NCBI GenBank assembly: GCA_016735415.1
Contig: JAERRP010000831.1
Location: 1-10,793 of the forward strand
Source of the DNA: Desulfobacterales bacterium
Lineage (GTDB): Bacteria; Desulfobacterota; Desulfobacteria; Desulfobacterales; UBA5852
Length of the DNA: 10,793 nucleotides
Reading direction: 5' to 3'
The translations under genes and the position numbers were made by a program. Below are positions 1 through 4,773 of this stretch, piece by piece (positions within the stretch are counted from its first letter, which is position 1; the number at the start of each line of letters is the position of its first letter). The notes beneath the pieces were generated by a model, which worked only from the letters and a program-made list of their open reading frames with translations, was not told the DNA's origin and searched no databases.

Positions 1-33
1 AAAAAACCGCGCGGCTGATTAGCGACGTTATGT
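1..33 (+). repeat. Right end of an integron attC site (partial)
   Basis: The window opens inside a recombination site. The bases around 11-26 resemble the right arms (L') of the two attC sites downstream, which read CCGGTGATTTGCGG and CCGGTTATTTGCGG. The core R' reads GTTATGT at 27-33. Recombination would fall between G27 and T28, so the racemase cassette starts at 28. The left half lies outside the window, so pairing cannot be checked. Confidence 0.6.
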
Positions 34-55
34 TGTAAAAAGTTGGGAAGAAATT

Positions 56-745
56 ATGAAAACAATTGGTCTATTAGGCGGTATGAGTTGGGAAAGCACG
101 GTTGGTTACTATCGTGCAATTAATGAAGGGGTTAAAAAATCTCTTGGTGGGTTGCACTCAGCAGAAATTGCCATGTACAGTGTTGATTTTGAGCCTATAG
201 AAAATCTTCAACACTCAGGAGACTGGGAGGGTACAGTCAAGATACTCTCAAAAGCGGCGAAAAACATAGAGTCTGCCGGAGCCGACTTTTTACTCATCTG
301 TACAAATACAATGCACAAGGTTGCTTCAGAAATCCAAGAGGCAATTCAAATCCCATTACTCCATATTGCAGATGCAACGGCAGAAGTCCTTGTGAAAGAA
401 GGTATTAAAACAGTTGGTTTGTTGGGTACTGCTTTCACAATGGAGCAGGAATTCTATAAGGGAAGGTTAAATGATAATTATGGCCTCAATGTCTTGGTTC
501 CCAATGAAAATGATAGAAAAATTGTTCACAATATAATTTATCAAGAGCTTTGTTTGGGTAAAATTGAGTCCAGTTCAAAAGTCGAATATTTGAGGATCAT
601 AGAAACATTGGCAAGCCAAGGGGCAGAAGCAGTGATACTAGGCTGTACAGAAATCGGGATGTTGGTAAATCAAGCCGATACTAAAGTAAGGCTTTTGGAT
701 ACAACAGCTATTCATGCTGAAAAAGCAGTCCAATATGCAACATAA
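56..745 (+). CDS. Aspartate/glutamate racemase family protein (cassette gene)
   Basis: A 229-residue member of the Asp/Glu/hydantoin racemase family, close to the usual length of aspartate racemases (about 230). These are cytoplasmic, cofactor-independent enzymes that use two cysteines to interconvert L and D amino acids. Both cysteines are visible: Cys82 in LLICTNTMHK and Cys197 in ILGCTEIGML, in two similar half-domains. The N-terminus MKTIGLLGGMSWEST is typical of the aspartate racemase (YgeA-like) branch. A GGGAAG ribosome site lies 6-7 bases before the ATG. The gene is AT-rich, has only 28 bases of cassette leader and no evident promoter, and its TAA stop sits inside the attC core R''. 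It is therefore a promoterless cassette read from upstream. The exact substrate (Asp, Glu or another amino acid) cannot be told from sequence alone. Confidence 0.9.
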   Translation: MKTIGLLGGMSWESTVGYYRAINEGVKKSLGGLHSAEIAMYSVDFEPIENLQHSGDWEGTVKILSKAAKNIESAGADFLLICTNTMHKVASEIQEAIQIPLLHIADATAEVLVKEGIKTVGLLGTAFTMEQEFYKGRLNDNYGLNVLVPNENDRKIVHNIIYQELCLGKIESSSKVEYLRIIETLASQGAEAVILGCTEIGMLVNQADTKVRLLDTTAIHAEKAVQYAT

Positions 746-827
746 CAAGGCAAATTCACTCGGACGGCAAAAAGCGCTGCTCCTTCGTCGCTCTGCTTTT
801 TGCCGCCGGTGATTTGCGGCGTTCGGC
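740..827 (+). repeat. Integron attC site of the racemase cassette
   Basis: R'' reads ACATAAC (740-746) and R' reads GTTCGGC (821-827). The left arm AAGGCAAATTCACTCGG pairs with the right arm CCGGTGATTTGCGG, leaving unpaired bases on one side as attC sites do. The inner arms GGCAAAAAGC (766-775) and GCTTTTTGCC (795-804) are perfect complements. The 88-base length is within the attC range. The left arm is nearly identical to that of the attC at 1673. Each core deviates from RYYYAAC/GTTRRRY by one base. Confidence 0.85.
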
Positions 828-1039
828 ACAAAAAATGGCGGCAGGAGGAAAAACTGGAGGATAGGGCAGTAACTTAACTGTCATGGTTTCATAAGAAGTC
901 CATTTGGATTTTTCGCAGCAACCGTTCTTTGAAAAATCATAAGTATTTGTCGGCGATTCACTGGAAAAGACCGCAAAAGTCCGCTGAAGCCCAATAGTCC
1001 ACCTGTCATTGCTAAGATAAAAATGGTCAGACGCTGTAT
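828..1039. other. Non-coding stretch before the intron 3' half
   Basis: No convincing gene is seen here. The + strand has stops in every frame. A minus-strand open frame crosses the attC and intron domain V and is probably spurious. The stretch may be the outer part of intron domain IV, where introns usually carry their reverse transcriptase gene, but no RT motif (such as YADD) is visible. It could equally be unrelated cassette leader sequence. Confidence 0.4.
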
Positions 1040-1207
1040 GAATGCTATCCGTACCCGAAATGGGGTAAAGGATAGGCGAAAGACAGGTTACTGGAATTAA
1101 TCGTCGCTTTTGTACGAAGCGAGCAATACCGAGGAGGCCTGTGCGGGAAAACCGCACGTCCGGGATCTGTGAGAGGGCGGTCAGGTAACTGGCTGTTCTA
1201 TCTCGAT
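1040..1207 (+). ncRNA. Group II intron 3' half (end of domain IV, domains V and VI)
   Basis: The block 1131-1170 has the look of a bacterial group II domain V. The stem GTGCGG/CCGCAC (1141-1146 and 1152-1157) closes a GAAAA loop and is followed by CGTCCGGGATCTGTGAG, a string common before domain VI. Domain VI follows as a hairpin (GCGGTCA around GGTAAC, then TGGCTGT, about 1178-1196) and ends CTATCTCGAT at 1207. A1200 lies 7 bases before that end, where the bulged branch-point A is expected. Upstream are compact hairpins: GCTATCC with GGATAGG enclosing TACCC/GGGTA (1044-1076), and TCGCTT/AAGCGA (about 1105-1122). No domains I-III and no reverse transcriptase are seen on this side. The 3' boundary is inferred from motif spacing, and the start is approximate. 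Confidence 0.75.
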
Positions 1208-1235
1208 TGCCCCAAATAAAACAGAGGAGCAGCAT

Positions 1236-1691
1236 ATGTATTACCTTGAAGATTTAACTGACGAACTCGAGTTTGATATAGGCTCTATAGGCATCACAAA
1301 AGAATCAATAATAGATTTTGCAGAAAAATATGATCCTCAAAAATTTCATTTAGATGAGAATGTCGCCAAGAAAATGTTTGGAGGACTTATTGCTAGTGGT
1401 TGGCATACAGCCAGTTTATGCAATAGATTGTTAGTCGATGGTTTTTTGTGCCAGGCAGCTTGCATGGCATCACCAGGTGTAGATCAACTGCAATTTATTA
1501 AGCCTGTATTTGCAAATGATACGCTTAAGGGAAAACTATCCATTATAAGTACAAAACAATTTGAGTCAAAGCCAGATAGAGGCCTAGCTAAGCTTAAACT
1601 GGAAATGTTCAATGCTAACAATGAGCCAGTAATTAGTATGATTGGCAACGTGATAATTGCTTGCAAACCGGAGCATAACAAGGCAAATTAA
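1236..1691 (+). CDS. MaoC-like hotdog-fold dehydratase (cassette gene)
   Basis: A 151-residue MaoC/R-hydratase-like protein. The hydratase-2 motif is present as AEKYDPQKFHLD, with the likely catalytic pair Asp33 and His38, followed by the family segment GGLIASGWHTASL (49-61). In characterised relatives this fold hydrates enoyl-CoA or enoyl-ACP to 3-hydroxyacyl thioesters. The substrate here is unknown, and 'MaoC-like' is safer than a named enzyme. The start is well supported: AGAGGAG at 1223-1229 lies 6 bases before the ATG. The reading frame runs into the following attC, so the last residues (HNKAN) are encoded by its left arm. The gene lies exactly between the two group II intron halves and begins 28 bases after the inferred 3' splice site. 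Its mRNA may therefore exist partly as a spliced circle. Confidence 0.85.
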   Translation: MYYLEDLTDELEFDIGSIGITKESIIDFAEKYDPQKFHLDENVAKKMFGGLIASGWHTASLCNRLLVDGFLCQAACMASPGVDQLQFIKPVFANDTLKGKLSIISTKQFESKPDRGLAKLKLEMFNANNEPVISMIGNVIIACKPEHNKAN

Positions 1692-1766
1692 CTCGGACAA
1701 TTTAAAGCAGCGCTCCTCGTTCCTCGTCGCTTTACGTTAAACTTCCGGTTATTTGCGGTGTTAGTG
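1673..1766 (+). repeat. Integron attC site of the MaoC cassette
   Basis: R'' reads GCATAAC (1673-1679). The right end reads GCGGTGTTAGTG, with core GTT at 1760-1762. The left arm AAGGCAAATTAACTCGG pairs with CCGGTTATTTGCGG with two extra Ts, which is the normal extrahelical-base pattern. It matches the attC at 740 almost base for base in its left arm, so both belong to one repeat family. The last bases of R' (from G1764) are also the proposed first bases of the intron 5' half. The original site may have read GTTATGC before the intron arrived. Confidence 0.85.
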
Positions 1767-2200
1767 CGCCAAGCGCAGCTTGGCGCTTATTATAGGGTGC
1801 CTCACCGATAAGGTGGGAAGTCCCCATCGGGCAAAGCTTAACCAGCAGCCCGTACCGAGTGTTGCGCCCGTGCGGAGTCAACGAAGATGTTGGCGAACAA
1901 AATGGGTGAAGCGTTCACAGGAAACACTGCAGGCCGCCGGGGAGGCGTACCTCCCTCAAGCAATTCAGCCCCCGTGAGGAGCAAAGAAGCAGTCGGCGAC
2001 GATTTTAACGTGTCGGAAGCCAGTACAAAGGAATCGCCAATGGTGAGATTCCCGAGGGGCTGCCGGGGTCAAAGAGCGTGGCATGTGGTGAGAGAAGCGT
2101 CAGGAACTTGGGAGACCCTTCCGCCTCCTCGCTGGCGAGGTAAGGCGTATCAATTGCAATAAGAACGCCTGACGGGTGGAGGGGCGTGTGTCTGCACCAA
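1764..2200 (+). ncRNA. Group II intron 5' half (domains I-III and start of IV)
   Basis: Starts GTGCGCC, which fits the group II 5' consensus GUGYG. A perfect 9-bp hairpin follows (1766-1774 with 1778-1786), then GGTGGGAAGTCCCC, as in many bacterial intron domain I starts. Around 2025-2120 the strings GGAATCGCC, GGTCAAAGAGCGTGGCATGT and CAGGAACTTGGGAGACCC are the kind that precede the domain IV ORF in bacterial introns. AACACTG at 1923-1929 can pair with exon CGGTGTT (1756-1762) as an EBS1/IBS1 helix with one G-U pair. No reverse transcriptase and no domain V or VI follow; the end near 2200 is approximate. Open frames here (for example 1887-2162) show no protein-like features. Recognition is by pattern memory, not by a covariance search. 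Confidence 0.7.
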
Positions 2201-2281
2201 ACAAATCATTGCACCAGAACTAGCCCGCTTCGCGATCTATCCTGATGAATTCTAACGTATCTTTGTTTAAGAAACTCCCTT
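2201..2281. other. Spacer between intron 5' half and terminator
   Basis: No gene, repeat or attC arm is recognised here. It may be the tail of the intron fragment or the leader of the ATPase cassette. Confidence 0.4.
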
Positions 2282-2305
2282 GCTGGCCTTAGGCGCAGCT
2301 TTTTT
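2282..2305 (+). terminator. Rho-independent terminator upstream of the ATPase
   Basis: GCTG-GCC (2282-2288) pairs with GGC-CAGC (2292-2299, with G2295 bulged) around a TTA loop. Six Ts follow directly (2300-2305). It would stop transcripts coming from the intron or cassette side before the ATPase. Confidence 0.6.
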
Positions 2306-2319
2306 CCTATGAATAACTC

Positions 2320-2348
2320 TTGACAACATCACTTGGATTACGCATTCT
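2320..2348 (+). promoter_or_regulatory. Possible sigma70 promoter for the ATPase
   Basis: A consensus -35 TTGACA lies at 2320-2325. After 17 bases there is a weak -10, CATTCT. The -10 overlaps a small palindrome, ACGCA-TTC-TGCGT (2340-2352), which could be an operator or part of an old attC core. Together with the upstream terminator this suggests the ATPase has its own transcription. Confidence 0.35.
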
Positions 2349-2369
2349 GCGTTACACGAGGTGCGTATT

Positions 2370-3503
2370 ATGTCAAATCCGTTCAAATATGGTGGAATTG
2401 TAAGCAAAGGCTCTTTTTGCAACCGCAAGAAGGAGCTATCCGACCTGTCTCACGCAATGGAGAATGGGGATCGGCTGTTTCTGTATTCTGAAAGACGCCT
2501 GGGTAAAACTTCATTAGTCAAGCTGGCGCTTTCCCGACTTCCCAAACAAGAATATTTGTGGGCTTATGTTGATCTGTGGCCGACAGATGGCGAAACTTCA
2601 TTTGCGGTTGCTGTTGCCAAGGCCATTACAGAAAGTCTTGCGGGAACTGCGGACAAAATGTTGGCTGTCGGAAAACGGTTCTTTGGGGGGCTGGCTCCAA
2701 CTATCACAGCGGATTCGTCTGGAACCCCACAGGTTAGTTTTTCCCTTAGAGGAGATGGGAAGAGTGTTCCAGAATTGTTAGATGTATTAAAAGCTCCAGG
2801 AGAAATTGCCAAGCGTCGAAATCGAAAAGTTGTATTGGTATTCGATGAATTTCAGAGGATTTTAGAATATGGCTCTGATAGTGCAGAGCGAACTCTTCGA
2901 AGCGCTATTCAAGAGCAAGGGAATGTGTCATTTATTTTTCTCGGAAGTAGAAAACACCTAATTCAGAAAATGTTTTTAGATCAAAACCGACCATTGTATC
3001 GTGCCGGTGGGCATTATCCTCTGGGTCCAATAGAAACCCCGGCCTGGCTGCCTTTTGTCAAATCTCGTTTCTCCAAAACAGATAAAAAAATTACCCCAAG
3101 CGTTATTAAGGAATTGTGTAAAAAAACAGGGGGCCACCCTTTTTATACACAGCACCTTTGCCATGCAATATGGGAAATTTGCGATACAGGTTCAGAGGTT
3201 TCCGGGGAAACGGTTGAAAAGGCAATCAGTCTATTGTTGGAACGGGAGAGTTATGCCTACACTGCCTTGTGGGAGTCGTTTGCTGTAAATCAAAGACGCT
3301 TTTTATCAGGCCTTGTTCAAGAATCCCGCGGTGTTGAGGTCTTTAGTGCCTTGTTTATTCGCAATCATAATCTTAGTTCGCCTTCTTCAGTGCAGAGAGT
3401 TGTCGAAAACTTACTTGATCGAGACATCATTGATCGTGAAGAAGGGGCCTATTTTGTTGCAGATCGATTCTTTCAGCTGTGGGTGCAGAATCGGGTTTAC
3501 TGA
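2370..3503 (+). CDS. STAND/AAA-type ATPase with C-terminal winged helix
   Basis: A 377-residue P-loop NTPase of the archaeal-type ATPase/STAND-like group. Walker A is YSERRLGKTSL (about 39-49), with the RRxGKTS form of that clade. Walker B is VVLVFDEF (154-161), a sensor-like FIFLGSR lies at 188-194, and GGHPFYTQ at 254-261 is the GGxP motif typical of these proteins. The tail (about 305-377), ending YFVADRFFQLWV, resembles the winged-helix end of the family. The partner and process are unknown; relatives act as molecular switches, some in defence or toxin-like modules. ATG 2370 is chosen because GAGGTG (2357-2362) is its ribosome site; a GTG at 2361 would overlap it. The gene is followed by an attC, so it is probably a cassette, with an unusually long 0.6-kb leader holding the intron fragment, terminator and promoter. 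Confidence 0.8.
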   Translation: MSNPFKYGGIVSKGSFCNRKKELSDLSHAMENGDRLFLYSERRLGKTSLVKLALSRLPKQEYLWAYVDLWPTDGETSFAVAVAKAITESLAGTADKMLAVGKRFFGGLAPTITADSSGTPQVSFSLRGDGKSVPELLDVLKAPGEIAKRRNRKVVLVFDEFQRILEYGSDSAERTLRSAIQEQGNVSFIFLGSRKHLIQKMFLDQNRPLYRAGGHYPLGPIETPAWLPFVKSRFSKTDKKITPSVIKELCKKTGGHPFYTQHLCHAIWEICDTGSEVSGETVEKAISLLLERESYAYTALWESFAVNQRRFLSGLVQESRGVEVFSALFIRNHNLSSPSSVQRVVENLLDRDIIDREEGAYFVADRFFQLWVQNRVY

Positions 3504-3535
3504 ACTTTTTCACATACCGGAAAAGATAACAAAAA

Positions 3536-3610
3536 GTTGAACCTGACGCTCCAATCTGTCACAGTCCGTGCAAGCGCACGGCCTGCGCCAGCTTGGCCCG
3601 CAGGTTAACA
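3536..3610 (+). repeat. Integron attC site of the ATPase cassette (second attC family)
   Basis: R'' GTTGAAC (3536-3542) and R' GTTAACA (3604-3610) are near complements and extend into AACCTG/CAGGTT. The arms continue ACGCTCCAATCTGTC against GCCAGCTTGGCCCG with one unpaired A on the left. A central CCGTGC-AAGC-GCACGG hairpin closes the site. The 75-base length and one-sided extra base fit attC. Its sequence is unlike the CATAACAAGG family at 740 and 1673, so this cassette came from a different source. Confidence 0.8.
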
Positions 3611-3636
3611 AAACGATAGATTTTAAAGAGAAATAA

Positions 3637-3966
3637 ATGGCATACATATATTTAGCTATCGCAATTATTGCTGAGGTCGTGGCGACAAGTGCATTGAAGG
3701 CATCAGCAGAATTTTCCAAGCTATATCCAAGCCTATTGGTTGTTGTGGGATATTGCGTTGCGTTTTATTTCATGACTCTTGTTCTAAGAACTATACCAAT
3801 AGGCATTACATATGCCGTTTGGTCAGGAGCCGGTATCGTTCTGGTCGCCATTGTTGGCGCATTACTATATAAACAAATTCCAGATATTCCTGCGATAATA
3901 GGTATGGGCTTAATTATTTCAGGTGTGGTGGTTATTCATGTTTTTTCAAAAACGGTTAGCTATTAA
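3637..3966 (+). CDS. Small multidrug resistance (SMR) efflux protein, EmrE/Qac type
   Basis: A 109-residue, four-helix inner-membrane protein. SMR dimers exchange protons for lipophilic or quaternary cations. The essential membrane glutamate is present as Glu13 in YLAIAIIAEVVATSALK. The EmrE-like block GITYAVWSGAGIVLV (57-71) holds Trp62, and the fourth helix PAIIGMGLIISGVVVIHVFS also matches EmrE. This sequence follows the Qac/EmrE branch rather than the guanidinium (Gdx) branch, so a biocide or quaternary-ammonium substrate is likely, though not proven. AAAGAG lies 6 bases before the ATG. The short leader after the attC at 3536-3610, and attC-like sequence right after the stop, mark it as a cassette. 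qac genes are common integron cargo. Confidence 0.9.
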   Translation: MAYIYLAIAIIAEVVATSALKASAEFSKLYPSLLVVVGYCVAFYFMTLVLRTIPIGITYAVWSGAGIVLVAIVGALLYKQIPDIPAIIGMGLIISGVVVIHVFSKTVSY

Positions 3967-4101
3967 ATCAAACAAGGTAAATTCTTGCGCCCAGCGAAGT
4001 CCGAATCGATGGGAGTCTTCATAACTTACATTTCGCGCCTCCAGGAAATATTTTCTGGAGGCGCGAAATGTAAGATTAAGACCAGAATACGGGTGTTATT
4101 A
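3967..4101 (+). repeat. Atypical attC-like end of the SMR cassette
   Basis: The left end ATCAAACAAGGTAAATTC (3967-3984) matches the left arm of the 740/1673 attC family. A plausible right end is CCAGAATACGGGTGTTATTA (4082-4101), whose complement resembles the left arm (AAC, then GT with extra A, then ATTCT-G). If real, the site is 135 bases, long but within the attC range. It is asymmetric: about 30 bases on the left (3985-4014) have no partner, and the centre is a perfect 20-bp hairpin. It may be an attC interrupted by another palindrome, or only a remnant. Confidence 0.4.
4025..4074. repeat. Perfect 20-bp inverted repeat (hairpin)
   Basis: Arms 4025-4044 and 4055-4074 are exact reverse complements, separated by GAAATATTTT, which can pair further (GAAA with TTTT). 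Outside, GTCTT (4015-4019) and AAGAC (4078-4082) can add five more pairs across a small internal loop. It could end transcription of the cassette array, be the apical stem of an attC, or be a small palindromic insertion. No T-run follows, so a simple terminator is not favoured. Confidence 0.8.
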
Positions 4102-4119
4102 GGCATCTTATCGTGATTT

Positions 4120-4136
4120 CACAATATGTTATTGTG
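4120..4136. promoter_or_regulatory. Inverted repeat, possible operator
   Basis: CACAATA (4120-4126) and TATTGTG (4130-4136) are perfect complements around TGT. It lies between the array end and the methyltransferase-like gene, 47 bases before a TATAAT. No known regulator is recognised. Confidence 0.3.
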
Positions 4137-4182
4137 GCCCGACCCCATATCCTTTTCTACGTATTAAGGCGGCGTAACCGTA

Positions 4183-4188
4183 TATAAT
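4183..4188 (+). promoter_or_regulatory. Possible -10 box for the methyltransferase-like gene
   Basis: A perfect TATAAT lies at 4183-4188, 73 bases before the ATG at 4262. No good -35 stands 16-18 bases upstream. The leader it would produce contains a CGCGCT/AGCGCG hairpin (4215-4234). Confidence 0.3.
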
Positions 4189-4261
4189 CCCAGATATCAT
4201 GCGGCTGGCAAGAACGCGCTAAAAAGACAGCGCGCCTCACGGCTGCGGTAAGAAAAAAGAA

Positions 4262-4756
4262 ATGAAATTCAATTCGCCATTGTTCAAGACCTTATTGATA
4301 GGGCCTGTTTTTGTGGGTATCGTTGCGTTTCTGATACCTTTGGGAATCTTTATAGCGACGCGATACCGGGTTGGGGTCGACATGGTTTCCGTACGGTACC
4401 TCGGACTGATTCCCTTCACACTGGGTGCGTTTGTCTCCCTTTGGTGCGTGAAGGATTTTGTCATACGCGGGAGGGGCACCCCGGCGCCCTTTGATCCCCC
4501 CACGCGACTAGTCCTTCAAGGGCCGTACCGATACGTGCGGAATCCCATGTATGTCGGTCTATTCTTTGTATTAATCGGAGAGGCCCTACTCTACGCTTCC
4601 TTCTTCGTTTTGCTGTATTCTCTCTTCCTCGCCGCCGCTGCACATATTTTCGTAATTTTCTACGAAGAGCCGACATTGAGGCGGAAATTTGGAGAGCGTT
4701 ATGAGCAATACCTGAAGTCGGTTCCCAGATGGCGGCCCCGCTTGACACTGCGTTAA
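4262..4756 (+). CDS. Isoprenylcysteine carboxyl methyltransferase (ICMT)-family membrane protein
   Basis: A 164-residue integral membrane protein of the ICMT/phospholipid-methyltransferase-like family. Two hydrophobic spans (about 7-32 and 42-64) come first. They are followed by the family core GTPAPFDPPTRLVLQGPYRYVRNPMYVG (72-99), a further membrane pair (about 99-134), and the ending EEPTLRRKFGERYEQYLKSVPRWRPR (about 135-160). The core and the EE...Y...VPRW end form the SAM and substrate site in characterised ICMTs. Bacteria mostly lack prenylated proteins, so the real substrate is unknown. No strong ribosome site is seen (purine-rich AAGAAAAAAGA before the ATG). It is GC-richer than the cassette genes and is not followed by an attC, so it is either the first backbone gene or a captured gene at the array edge. 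It converges on the next gene with a 17-base gap. Confidence 0.8.
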   Translation: MKFNSPLFKTLLIGPVFVGIVAFLIPLGIFIATRYRVGVDMVSVRYLGLIPFTLGAFVSLWCVKDFVIRGRGTPAPFDPPTRLVLQGPYRYVRNPMYVGLFFVLIGEALLYASFFVLLYSLFLAAAAHIFVIFYEEPTLRRKFGERYEQYLKSVPRWRPRLTLR

Positions 4757-4773
4757 CTGAATCGACGCTATTC

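Noticed and set aside
756..1235. Minus-strand ORF of 159 codons
   Set aside because: It crosses the attC, intron domain V/VI and the MaoC ribosome site, and shows no recognisable domain.
1766..1790. Perfect hairpin followed by TTATTAT read as a rho-independent terminator
   Set aside because: The hairpin begins within GTGCGCC and is followed by GGTGGGAAGTCCCC, so it fits the first stem of the intron 5' half better. The T-run is also broken by A.
1887..2162. + strand ORF of 91 codons
   Set aside because: It lies within the group II intron 5' half. The composition is that of a structured RNA, with no protein motif.
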